From Paludibacterium purpuratum (GTDB taxonomy: Bacteria > Pseudomonadota > Gammaproteobacteria > Burkholderiales > Chromobacteriaceae): a DNA stretch of 64,000 nt. The stretch is from the NCBI RefSeq assembly GCF_004363805.1, contig NZ_SNZP01000012.1, positions 1 through 64,000 on the forward strand. Direction: 5' to 3'. The translations under genes and the position numbers were made by a program. Shown here one piece after another: positions 16,333 through 24,147 of this stretch. How positions within the stretch are numbered: position 1 is the first letter of the stretch; every line of letters begins with the position of its first letter. Below the pieces are notes generated by a model. The model ran no database searches, was not told the DNA's origin, and saw only the letters and a list, made by a program, of their open reading frames with translations.

Positions 16333-16341
16333 CAATATCGC

Positions 16342-16357
16342 GGCAAATGCACGCTAC
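16342..16357. repeat. Single arm of the type B REP-like repeat
   Basis: GGCAAATGCACGCTAC is the reverse complement of GTAGCGTGCATTTGCC, matching the arms at 7922-7998. It begins 10 bases after the puuA stop codon. Confidence 0.5.
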
Positions 16358-16422
16358 CCCAGGGCGTTCGGTGCGATCGCGTAAGCCCGCACCGGCGCCG
16401 GGGAATCAACAGGAGAAAAGAG

Positions 16423-17787
16423 ATGAAGCAGCACAATACCGAAGCCCTGCGCCAGCAGGATGCCGCGCATCACCTGCACCCGTTTTCCGATATGCAGTCG
16501 CTCAACCAGCAGGGCGCACGGGTGATTACCCATGCGGACGGCATTTATTTGTGGGACTCGGAGGGTAACAAGATCATCGACGGCATGGCCGGGCTGTGGT
16601 GCGTCAATATCGGTTACGGCCGCAAGGATCTGCCGGAAGTCGCCAAGAAGCAGATGGAAGAGCTGGCCTACTACAATACTTTCTTCAAAACCACGCATCC
16701 GGCCGTGGTCGAGCTGTCCACGCTGCTCAACGAAGTGGCGCCGCAAGGCTTCAGCCATGTGTTCTATACCAACTCCGGTTCGGAGTCGGTCGATACCATG
16801 ATGCGCATGGTGCGCCGCTATTGGGATGTGCAGGGCAAGCCACAAAAGAAAACGCTGATCGGGCGTTGGAACGGCTATCACGGCTCGACCATCGGCGGTG
16901 CCAGCCTGGGCGGCATGACGTATATGCACGAGCAGGGCGATCTGCCGATCCCGGGTGTGGTGCATGTCGAGCAACCTTGGTGGTACAAGCACGGCAAGGA
17001 TATGACGCCGGATGAATTCGGCTTGCAGGCCGCGCGCTGGGTGGAAGAGAAAATTCTGGAGATCGGCGCCGATAAGGTGGCCGCCTTCGTCGGCGAACCG
17101 ATTCAGGGGGCCGGCGGGGTGATTATTCCGCCCGCCACCTACTGGCCGGAAGTCGAGCGCATCTGCCGCAAGTACGATGTCCTGTTGGTCGCCGACGAGG
17201 TGATCTGCGGTTTTGGTCGTACCGGCGAGTGGTTCGGTCATCAGACGCTGGGGTTCCGCCCGGATATCTTTACCACCGCCAAGGGTTTGTCGTCCGGTTA
17301 TCTGCCGATCGGCGCGGTGTTCGTCGGCGATCGCGTGGCCGAGGGGCTGTTGGCCGGCGGCGACTTCAATCACGGCTTTACCTACTCCGGCCATCCGGTG
17401 GCGGCGGCGGTGGCGCAGGCCAATGTCCGTGCGCTGCGCGACGAGGGCATCGTCGAGCGGGTGAAGAACGAGACAGGCCCCTATATGCAGAAGCGCTGGC
17501 GCGAAACCTTCGGCAATTTTGCGCACGTGGACGATATTCGCGGCGTGGGTCTGATTCAAGCGTTCACGCTGGTCAAGGATCGTTCCAAGCGCGAGCTGTT
17601 CCCGGATTGGGGCGAGATGGGGATGAAGTGCCGCGATATTTTCTTCCGCAATAATCTGATCATGCGTGCCTGCGGCGATCATATCGTGTCGGCGCCGCCG
17701 CTGGTGATCAGCAAGGAAGAAATCGACAAAATGTTGGACGTGGCCGCGCGCTGTGTCGAGACTTTCGAAAAAGAGGTGCTTTTTTAA
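16423..17787 (+). CDS. spuC: Class III omega-transaminase, SpuC / CV2025 type (putrescine-pyruvate aminotransferase)
   Basis: 454 residues. The protein follows CV2025 of Chromobacterium violaceum closely along its length (AAHHLHPF, GLWCVNIGYGRKD, NTFFKTTHPAVVELS, RWNGYHGSTIGGASLGGM, EPIQGAGGVI, VADEVICGFGRTGEWFGH). The PLP lysine is Lys287 in TTAKGLSSG, and the active-site tryptophan is Trp59. The family moves amino groups from diamines or amines to pyruvate, producing alanine. In Pseudomonas, SpuC acts on putrescine and related polyamines. Here it lies in one operon with ald, puuD and puuA and may replace the oxidase PuuB, which is absent. Exact physiological substrate is inferred. Confidence 0.94.
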   Translation: MKQHNTEALRQQDAAHHLHPFSDMQSLNQQGARVITHADGIYLWDSEGNKIIDGMAGLWCVNIGYGRKDLPEVAKKQMEELAYYNTFFKTTHPAVVELSTLLNEVAPQGFSHVFYTNSGSESVDTMMRMVRRYWDVQGKPQKKTLIGRWNGYHGSTIGGASLGGMTYMHEQGDLPIPGVVHVEQPWWYKHGKDMTPDEFGLQAARWVEEKILEIGADKVAAFVGEPIQGAGGVIIPPATYWPEVERICRKYDVLLVADEVICGFGRTGEWFGHQTLGFRPDIFTTAKGLSSGYLPIGAVFVGDRVAEGLLAGGDFNHGFTYSGHPVAAAVAQANVRALRDEGIVERVKNETGPYMQKRWRETFGNFAHVDDIRGVGLIQAFTLVKDRSKRELFPDWGEMGMKCRDIFFRNNLIMRACGDHIVSAPPLVISKEEIDKMLDVAARCVETFEKEVLF

Positions 17788-17833
17788 TCCTTTAACATTG
17801 TCTACTGTATAGTAGTTATATCTGATTTCTGCT

Positions 17834-17863
17834 TTGCGCTTTGAATAGCGGATTTGGTATAAT
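17834..17863 (+). promoter_or_regulatory. Candidate sigma-70 promoter for motA
   Basis: TTGCGC (17834-17839) and a perfect TATAAT (17858-17863) are separated by 18 bases. The -10 box sits in the loop and descending arm of the hairpin at 17844-17876. Located 84 bases before the motA start. Confidence 0.5.
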
Positions 17864-17880
17864 CAAATCCGCTATTTTAG
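17844..17880 (+). terminator. Hairpin terminator after the polyamine operon
   Basis: AATAGCGGATTTG and CAAATCCGCTATT form a perfect 13 bp stem around a 7-base loop, followed by TTAG. A smaller hairpin (CTACT/AGTAG) lies at 17802-17815. The T run is short, so termination strength is uncertain. Confidence 0.6.
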
Positions 17881-17946
17881 TTAAAAATAAAAACAGACAG
17901 TCATTAAAATGACTGGACCTCTACTAAATCTATGGGGCAGTGACGC

Positions 17947-18807
17947 ATGTTTGTCGGTATCGGCTATGTGGTGATCCTCCTATCCACGCTCGGCGGCTTT
18001 GTTCTGGCAGGCGGGCACCTTGCGGCACTGCTTCAGCCTATCGAGCTGATGATGATCGCTGGCGCGGCCGGCGGGTCTTTCGTGGTGGCCAACGGCGGCC
18101 CGGCGCTGAAAGCGACGATTAAGGTCTTCCCGCAGGTCTTCAAGGGTTCCCCCTACAACAAAGCCTTCTACATGGAGCTGTTTGCCATGCTCTATGAAAT
18201 CCTTGCCAAGGTGCGCAAGGAAGGCTTGATGTCGATTGAAAACGACGTCGACAATCCAGAATCCAGCCCGGTATTCACAAAATATCCCTCCATCAGCAAA
18301 GACCATCATGTGGTTGAATTTATTTGCGATTATTTGCGCTTGATGGTGGGCGGCAATCTGAATGCCTTCGAAATCGAAAACTTGATGGACGTGGAAATCG
18401 AAACCCATCACCACGAGGGCGAGATCCCGGTGGCGGCAGTCAAGACCATTGCCGACGGCATGCCGGCTTTCGGTATCGTGGCCGCGGTGATGGGGGTGGT
18501 GCACACCATGGAATCGGTGGGGATCCCGCCCGCCGAGTTAGGCTTGCTGATCGCCCACGCCCTGGTGGGGACCTTCCTCGGGATTTTGCTTTCCTATGGC
18601 TTCGTCGGCCCGCTGGGCACGATCCTGGAGCACCGCCTGAACGACGGCACCCGGGTCTTCCAGACCATCAAAGTCACCATCCTGGCCAGCCTCAACGGCT
18701 ATGCGCCGCAAGTGGCGGTGGAGTTCGGCCGTAAGGCACTGTCCTCGCATGATCGTCCGTCCTTCAAGGAGTTGGAGGATCACGTCAAGCAGGCCAAGAA
18801 CCGTTAA
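17947..18807 (+). CDS. motA: Flagellar stator protein MotA
   Basis: 286 residues, the usual length. Four membrane segments are visible: near residues 1-22 and 30-50, and the pair at about 170-190 (GMPAFGIVAAVMGVVHTM) and 200-222 (LGLLIAHALVGTFLGILLSYGFVGP). The cytoplasmic loop with its charged residues lies between (AMLYEILAKVRKEGL). With MotB it forms the proton channel that drives flagellar rotation. No ideal Shine-Dalgarno precedes the ATG; GGGG lies about 10 bases upstream. It is followed 15 bases later by motB. No other flagellar structural gene is adjacent. Confidence 0.95.
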   Translation: MFVGIGYVVILLSTLGGFVLAGGHLAALLQPIELMMIAGAAGGSFVVANGGPALKATIKVFPQVFKGSPYNKAFYMELFAMLYEILAKVRKEGLMSIENDVDNPESSPVFTKYPSISKDHHVVEFICDYLRLMVGGNLNAFEIENLMDVEIETHHHEGEIPVAAVKTIADGMPAFGIVAAVMGVVHTMESVGIPPAELGLLIAHALVGTFLGILLSYGFVGPLGTILEHRLNDGTRVFQTIKVTILASLNGYAPQVAVEFGRKALSSHDRPSFKELEDHVKQAKNR

Positions 18808-18822
18808 GTAACGAGGCCCGTC

Positions 18823-19719
18823 ATGGCAGATGAATCGCAACGGCCCATTATCGTCAAACGCATCAAAAAAGGCGGGCACGGCCACCACGGCGGCGCCTGG
18901 AAGATTGCTTATGCCGACTTCGTGACGGCAATGATGGCGTTCTTCTTGTTGATGTGGTTGCTGGGCTCGGTATCGCAAGGTACGCTCGACGGCATTGCCG
19001 AGTATTTCAAGACGCCGCTCAAGGTGGCGCTGTCTGGCGGCCAGGGCGCGGGCGATGCAACCTCGGTGATCAAAGGGGGCGGTACCGACCTCACGCGCAA
19101 AGCGGGGCAGGTCAAGAAGAGCCCGACTTCCGATCCCGCCAAGGAAAAAGCGCAGCTGACGCAACTGCAGCAGAAGATCCAGAAGACCATCGATGCCAGC
19201 GTGCAATTGAAGGTGTACAAAAACCAACTCAAGCTGGAAATGACGCCGGAAGGCCTGCGCATCCAGATTGTCGACGACCAGAATCGCCCGATGTTCGCCT
19301 CCGGCAGCTCGACGCTATTGCCGGCCACCAGCGCCTTGTTGCAGGCGCTGGCCAAAGATCTCAACCAACTGCCTAACCGCTTGAGCATTTCCGGTCATAC
19401 CGATTCGACGCCGTATAGCGGCGGACTCGGCGGCTATAGCAACTGGGAGCTGTCGGCCGACCGGGCCAATGCCGCGCGCCGGGAATTGGTGGCGGGTAGC
19501 CTAGGTGCGGACAAAGTGCTGCGCGTGGTGGGGTTGGCCGATGCCGATCCGTTGATTCACAGCGATGTGTTCGCCGCCGAAAATCGTCGTATCACGATTG
19601 TGGTGCTCAATAAGGAAGCCGAGCAGACCATTCTCAACGATGGGGTGAAGCCGGCGCTGAACAACGAGCCGATCGGCCCGATAGCACCCGGTACGCCGGC
19701 AGCGGGAGCGAAACCCTGA
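18823..19719 (+). CDS. motB: Flagellar stator protein MotB
   Basis: 298 residues. The single membrane helix (residues about 29-50) contains YADFVTAMMAFFLLMWLL with the proton-carrying Asp32 at the same number as in E. coli MotB. The periplasmic part ends in an OmpA-like peptidoglycan-binding domain (residues about 150-275: FASGSSTLLP, SISGHTDSTPY, NWELSADRANAARR, ENRRI). It anchors the stator to the wall. The C-terminal 25 residues are proline- and alanine-rich. Confidence 0.95.
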   Translation: MADESQRPIIVKRIKKGGHGHHGGAWKIAYADFVTAMMAFFLLMWLLGSVSQGTLDGIAEYFKTPLKVALSGGQGAGDATSVIKGGGTDLTRKAGQVKKSPTSDPAKEKAQLTQLQQKIQKTIDASVQLKVYKNQLKLEMTPEGLRIQIVDDQNRPMFASGSSTLLPATSALLQALAKDLNQLPNRLSISGHTDSTPYSGGLGGYSNWELSADRANAARRELVAGSLGADKVLRVVGLADADPLIHSDVFAAENRRITIVVLNKEAEQTILNDGVKPALNNEPIGPIAPGTPAAGAKP

Positions 19720-19763
19720 TCGGGGCGGCGCTGGCCCGGCTGGCGCGTGCCCTGACGATTCAG

Positions 19764-20474
19764 TTGCTGGCCGGGGTGCTGGCCTGGTATTTTGTCGCGC
19801 CGGCGGCCCATCCGGCCCGGTGGGCGATTGGTGCAGGCTTGGTCGCGGTCGTGCTGGCACTGGTTTGGCAAAGCCGCGGCGCGAAGGCATGGCTGCATGG
19901 GCTGCCCATTCCCGCCGCGCTGTTGGCTTGGTGGGCGGGGATCCCGCCCTGGCTGTTCCTGGCGGCTTTTCTGGCGACGTTGGCCTTCGGCCGTAATGCC
20001 TGGCAGGCGCAGGTGCCGCTGTATCGTTCGAGTCGCGAGGCCGCACAGGCTCTGGCCGATGCGCTGGCACCCGGAACGCGCTTGTTGGAGGCCGGCGCCG
20101 GCGATGGCCGGTTGGCTCTGTGGCTGGCTCGTTTACGGCCCGATTTGCAATTGACCGCGCTGGAGAATGCCTGGGGCAGTTACTGGCTGGCGTGTTTGCG
20201 CTGGCGCTTGGCCGGGCGGCCCGAGAATGTGCGGCTGGGGTCGGATGACTTTTGGGGGCGGGACTGGGGCGAGTACGATGCGATCTATGTGTTTCTTTCT
20301 CCGGCGCCAATGAAAAGGGTATGGGACAAATTTCAATCGCAAGCCAAACCGGGCGCCGTATTGATCAGCAATACCTTTGCCATTCCCGACGTCCAACCGG
20401 CGCGGTGTCTGCCGCTGTCCGGCCGTTTGCAGCAATCGCTGCTGTTCTGGCGGGCCGAGCATGGAGCTGAATAG
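19764..20474 (+). CDS. Membrane-anchored class I SAM-dependent methyltransferase
   Basis: About 236 residues from a TTG at 19764. No ATG or GTG lies in frame between the motB stop and this point, and the frame is open further upstream, so a CTG start near 19716 is also possible. The N-terminal third is hydrophobic (LLAGVLAWYFV, AVVLALVW, AALLAWWAGIPPWLFLAAFLATLAF), giving two or three membrane segments. The SAM-binding motif is LLEAGAGDGRLALWLARL, followed by LTALENAWG and later YDAIYVFLSP. Substrate unknown. It overlaps the next gene by 14 bases, so the two are probably coupled. Confidence 0.8.
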   Translation: MLAGVLAWYFVAPAAHPARWAIGAGLVAVVLALVWQSRGAKAWLHGLPIPAALLAWWAGIPPWLFLAAFLATLAFGRNAWQAQVPLYRSSREAAQALADALAPGTRLLEAGAGDGRLALWLARLRPDLQLTALENAWGSYWLACLRWRLAGRPENVRLGSDDFWGRDWGEYDAIYVFLSPAPMKRVWDKFQSQAKPGAVLISNTFAIPDVQPARCLPLSGRLQQSLLFWRAEHGAE

Positions 20475-21789
20475 CTGGCTGAACGCCATTGCCGCACGCC
20501 GCTGGCCGATTTTGCCCGGCACCATGGCCGAATTGCGCCAGGCGTGCGCACGTCATAGCGATCTGATCAATTTTACCGACCTGGCCAATCTGTCACTGTC
20601 CGATCCCTTGTTGCTGTTCGATCTGATCCGGGTGGTGGGCGGCTCGCGCGCCTTGCAGCGCAACGAGAGCATGCCGTCGATCGAGCAGGCGATGATGCTG
20701 ATCGGTCTCGAACCGGTCGTTAGCCGCTTCAATTCGTTGACGGTGCTGGAGCCGCTGGCCGGCCGGCTGCATCCGGGCGTGGTCGAGGATATCGCCATGT
20801 GGTTGGCGCATGGCCGCGTGGCGGCGATCATCGCCAAGGACTGGCTGTCTCTGGCGGGAGAACACAAGGTGGAGGATTGCTATATCGCCGCCTTGGTCTA
20901 TAACCTGCCGGCCTGTTTCTATTTGCTTTACAGCAACCGCACGGCCGATAGGCCGTTGCTGCAGGAGGTCGCCGAGGTATTCGGCCTTGATTACCCCAAG
21001 CTGCTGGAGCAGTTCGTCAAGACGATCCCATTGCCGATGGGGCTGTTGAATATTCTATCGACCGATGGTGGCGTCAGTCGGCGCAAACAGTTGTTGCGCC
21101 TGGCTGTCGGGACGGCCAATGGGCTGGTGCAGGGGGCTTGGCGACCGCAGTGGTGGGTCGGTATCGAAGCGGCGGCGCGCCTGATCGGGGTTAGCCCGGC
21201 GGTGGCCTATAGCGCGATTCCCCACGCCTGCCTGCAGGTCGCCCGCACCCCGCGTGCCATGTCGTACAGTTACCCCCTGCGCGAATTCATTATGCTGCCC
21301 GGCGCGTTCCATCAGGCCGAAATGCACGCTATCCCGCCGCGCGACGATGAGGGAGAACTGGATGTGGCGCTGCGCGATACGGTGCGCCATCTGGCTCAGG
21401 ATCTGCATTTCCGCCGGGTGCTGTTCTTGCGCTACGACAGCGAGGGCCATTGCCTGAAGCTGCGCTACCAAGTCGGCCTGCCGCCGGAGCACCCGTTGCG
21501 CAATCATGCCGTCGGCACGGCGCCGGGAACGTTTTTCGCGCTCATGTCGAGCAAGCCGCAAAGCTTTCACGCGCCGCCGGCGGCGCGCGCAAAAATCGCC
21601 GAGAGCTATCCGGACGAGTTCTTCAGCTTGCTGGATGGCGATGCGTTCGCCGCCATGGCGATCTTCACCGGCCACCAACTGGTCGGCGTGTTCTATGTCG
21701 ATTACGCTGACGAGCCGCGCGAGCTCGATGCCGAGATTTATCAACGTTTCAAGGAGCTGGTGGTGTCCCTGACGGGGGCGCACACCTAA
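20461..21789 (+). CDS. HDOD domain protein with C-terminal GAF-like domain
   Basis: 442 residues from ATG at 20461, inside the end of the methyltransferase gene. Residues 5-200 read as an HDOD domain (LPGTMAELRQACARHSDLIN, SLSDPLLLFDLIRVVGG, SIEQAMMLIGLEPV, AAIIAKDWLSLAGEHKVEDCYIAALVYNL). Residues about 300-435 look like a GAF sensor domain (LRDTVRHLAQDLHFRRVLFL, GTFFALMSSKPQSF, GVFYVDYADEP). HDOD proteins often link signals to motility or c-di-GMP. Closeness to motAB fits but is not proof. It is followed by a GC hairpin at 21794-21815. Confidence 0.8.
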   Translation: MELNSWLNAIAARRWPILPGTMAELRQACARHSDLINFTDLANLSLSDPLLLFDLIRVVGGSRALQRNESMPSIEQAMMLIGLEPVVSRFNSLTVLEPLAGRLHPGVVEDIAMWLAHGRVAAIIAKDWLSLAGEHKVEDCYIAALVYNLPACFYLLYSNRTADRPLLQEVAEVFGLDYPKLLEQFVKTIPLPMGLLNILSTDGGVSRRKQLLRLAVGTANGLVQGAWRPQWWVGIEAAARLIGVSPAVAYSAIPHACLQVARTPRAMSYSYPLREFIMLPGAFHQAEMHAIPPRDDEGELDVALRDTVRHLAQDLHFRRVLFLRYDSEGHCLKLRYQVGLPPEHPLRNHAVGTAPGTFFALMSSKPQSFHAPPAARAKIAESYPDEFFSLLDGDAFAAMAIFTGHQLVGVFYVDYADEPRELDAEIYQRFKELVVSLTGAHT

Positions 21790-21793
21790 GGCT

Positions 21794-21815
21794 CACGCCG
21801 GGCTCACCCGGCGTG
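21794..21815 (+). other. GC-rich hairpin between HDOD gene and rRNA methyltransferase
   Basis: CACGCCGGG-CTCA-CCCGGCGTG is a perfect 9 bp stem. No T run follows, so it may be an RNA-stabilising or weak attenuating structure rather than a classical terminator. Confidence 0.5.
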
Positions 21816-21841
21816 CTTCACCGATTCAGAGAGTCCCTGAC

Positions 21842-22636
21842 ATGCAGCCGTCCATCAAGCAGATTTCTTCTTCCCATAACGACACATTCAAGCAACTAGT
21901 CCGTTTGCTTGAGCAGGGTCGCGAGCGGCGCAAGCAGGGGCTCTTGGTGGTCGAGGGCATTCATGTGGCGCAAAGCGCGCTGGCCGCGGGTTTGGATTGT
22001 GGTCAGCTGTTCGTCAATCGACAGGCGCGCGACAAGGCGGAAGTGGCGGACTTGATCCGGGCGCTGCCCGCCGAGGCGTCGGTGTTCGAGCTGGATGAAG
22101 GGTTGTTTGCCCGGGTCAGCGCGCTGGCGACGGCGCCGGAGGTGCTGGCTGTTTGCCGGCGGCCCGCGCCGCAGCCGGCTCCGCCGGAGCAATCGCGTAT
22201 TTTGCTGGAAGACATTCAAGACCCGGGCAATATGGGCACGATCCTGCGCTCTGCGGCGGCGGCCGGCGTGACGCAGGTGTATCTCAGCACCGGATGTGTC
22301 GATGTCTACGCCCCCAAGGTACTGCGCGCCGGTATGGGTGCGCATTTCCACTTGTCGTTGCATGAGCAGGCCGACTTGTCGCATGTGCTGGGCGATTTCA
22401 AGGGGGTGCGCTTGGTGACGAGCCTGACCGGCGACCGTTCGCTCTATCGGCAGGATTTGACGGGGCCGGTGGCCTTTGTCTTTGGCAACGAGGGCAGCGG
22501 CGTGTCGCCAGGCTTGCACGATGCCGCCGATGCGCGGGTGCGCATCCCGATGCCCGGCTACGCCGAGTCGTTGAATGTGGCGATGGCGGCCACCTTGTGC
22601 CTATTCGAACGGGTGCGTCAGCTAGAAGAAGTCTGA
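21842..22636 (+). CDS. TrmH/SpoU family RNA 2'-O-methyltransferase
   Basis: 264 residues. An N-terminal substrate-binding region (residues 1-105: ISSSHNDTFKQLVRLLEQGR, GLLVVEGIHVAQSALAAG) is followed by the knotted SPOUT catalytic domain. Its three motifs are visible: ILLEDIQDPGNMGTILRSAA, FVFGNEGSGVSP and IPMPGYAESLNVAMAATLCL. Such enzymes methylate ribose of 23S rRNA or related RNA; the target position cannot be told from sequence. The 3' end overlaps that of the convergent acetyltransferase gene by 19 bases. Confidence 0.88.
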   Translation: MQPSIKQISSSHNDTFKQLVRLLEQGRERRKQGLLVVEGIHVAQSALAAGLDCGQLFVNRQARDKAEVADLIRALPAEASVFELDEGLFARVSALATAPEVLAVCRRPAPQPAPPEQSRILLEDIQDPGNMGTILRSAAAAGVTQVYLSTGCVDVYAPKVLRAGMGAHFHLSLHEQADLSHVLGDFKGVRLVTSLTGDRSLYRQDLTGPVAFVFGNEGSGVSPGLHDAADARVRIPMPGYAESLNVAMAATLCLFERVRQLEEV

Positions 22637-23199
22637 GCGCGCCAATCGCCGGCTGCGAGTCGATAGAGGACGTGGCGTGCCAGAGGGTGTTCCGGCGGCA
22701 ATTGCGGGTGTAGAAAATCGCCGTCGATATCGCGCCGCATACCGATGGCCTGCATGACGGCTAGCGAACGCACATTGCCGGGCACAGTGAAGGCGACGAT
22801 TTCAGCCAGTGCCAACTGTGTAAAACCTAATGCCAGCGCCGCTCGCGCCGCCTCGCGCGCGTAGCCCTGGCGCCAGTACGGTCGTGCCAGGCGCCAGCCG
22901 ATTTCCACGCAGGGCGTGAAAGCGGCCTGCCACTGCGGCCGATTCAGGCCGCAAAAGCCGATGAACTCTCCGCTGTGCTTGCGCTCCAGTGCCCAGAAAC
23001 CCCATCCCTGCTCGACAATGCGTTGCTGTAGCCGCTCGGCCAGCGCGTCGCTCTGTTGGGGGGCTAGCTTGGCAGGGAAATGGGCCATGACCAGCGCATC
23101 GCCGTTCAAGGCCCGAAAAGCCGCCAGGTCGCTCGATTGCCAGGCGCGCAGAATCAGGCGCGACGTTTCCGCATAGCGACGAGCAGAGGTGTGGAACAC
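22618..23199 (-). CDS. GNAT family N-acetyltransferase
   Basis: 193 residues from a GTG at 23199, chosen because GGAG lies 8 bases upstream and because it places the typical opening ETSRLILRAWQSSDLAAFRALN near the N-terminus. Acetyl-CoA binding is in the YWRQGYAREAARAALALGF segment, and VPGNVRSLAVMQAIGMRRD is the usual C-terminal motif of RimJ/RimL-type enzymes. The substrate could be a ribosomal protein N-terminus or a small molecule. It lies 62 bases behind the LuxR-type regulator on the same strand. Confidence 0.85.
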   Translation of the reverse strand: MFHTSARRYAETSRLILRAWQSSDLAAFRALNGDALVMAHFPAKLAPQQSDALAERLQQRIVEQGWGFWALERKHSGEFIGFCGLNRPQWQAAFTPCVEIGWRLARPYWRQGYAREAARAALALGFTQLALAEIVAFTVPGNVRSLAVMQAIGMRRDIDGDFLHPQLPPEHPLARHVLYRLAAGDWRAQTSSS

Positions 23200-23261
23200 G
23201 GCAAGGATCTCCAGAACGGCACTGTGCCAGCATACGAAAGGGGGGCTGTTCTGGCAAATCC

Positions 23262-23993
23262 TCAAGCGTCTCGCAGGATGAGCGACAGCGAGCGCTTGCA
23301 CAGCCCGGGCGGTAGGTTGTTCAGGAAGCCTTGCTCAATGGCTTTGTCGATCAGTTCGCTTTTGCTCAATGCGGCGAATTTCTCCTTGAGCATGCCTACA
23401 TGCCACTCGACGGTGCGCGTGGAGATGCCGAGCGCGCGACCGATCAGCCGGGCGGAGCGCCCGCGTAGCAGCAAGAACAGAATCTCCTGCTGGCGCTGAG
23501 TGAGTTTGGGGCCATGGCCCGGGTGGCCGATGATGTAGCTGGTGCGGGAGGTGAGCAAGTTGTTGCCGCTCACGGGGCTATCGGCGATTTTCCCCAGCAG
23601 CACGCCGAGCTCCAAGAGTTCATGAGAGTCCAGCTCTTGCCCATGGCCAATGACGCCGATGATGTTTTGATCCTGATCGCGCAGCGGTGCCTTGCAAGTG
23701 AGTAGCGCACGCCACTGGTTGCCGCCGTAGCGATGGATATCCAGCATGCGCAATATCTGTCCGCTATGGATAACCTCGCGATCCTGCGCACGGAATAAAT
23801 GCGCGCTTTCCGCCGCGCCGCAGGGTAGATCCAAGTCGGTTTGGCCGACGAATTCTTCTTTGTGTTGAAGTCCGAGCAGTTCCGCATCATGTTGATTGAT
23901 GTAGAGGTAGGTGGACTGCACATCCTTGCAGTACCAAAAGCCGGGCAAGGTATCGACCAGATGTTTCAGTTGCGGGGTGATGGGCGAATCCAT
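23262..23993 (-). CDS. PAS domain LuxR-type transcriptional regulator
   Basis: 243 residues. The ATG at 23993 has AAGGAG 8 bases upstream; the frame upstream of it reads as low-complexity arginine-rich sequence. Residues 1-125 form a PAS sensor (LKHLVDTLPGFWYCKDVQST, YLYINQHDAELLGLQ, FVGQTDLDLPCG, NIIGVIGHGQEL). Residues about 170-235 are a LuxR helix-turn-helix (KLTQRQQEILFLLLRGRSAR, LIGRALGISTRTVEWHVGML). No autoinducer-binding domain is present, so the signal is probably redox, light or a small ligand. The downstream acetyltransferase may be its cotranscript. Confidence 0.88.
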   Translation of the reverse strand: MDSPITPQLKHLVDTLPGFWYCKDVQSTYLYINQHDAELLGLQHKEEFVGQTDLDLPCGAAESAHLFRAQDREVIHSGQILRMLDIHRYGGNQWRALLTCKAPLRDQDQNIIGVIGHGQELDSHELLELGVLLGKIADSPVSGNNLLTSRTSYIIGHPGHGPKLTQRQQEILFLLLRGRSARLIGRALGISTRTVEWHVGMLKEKFAALSKSELIDKAIEQGFLNNLPPGLCKRSLSLILRDA

Positions 23994-24147
23994 TCGACGT
24001 CTCCTTGGTTGGGCGGTGATGACCTGTGCGCACGCACGGGCATCGGGGTTCGATAAGGAGACGCGGCTCGAGGTTTGTCGGTCGAGTCGTGGTGAGGGGT
24101 GGGGCTCAGCCGATTCGGGGGTAGGAAGAATCGGCTGCTTTGAAAAA

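Noticed and set aside
16354-17682. Minus-strand open frame of 442 codons opposite the transaminase
   Set aside because: Shadow of a gene with near-complete family similarity; no ribosome site and no domain.
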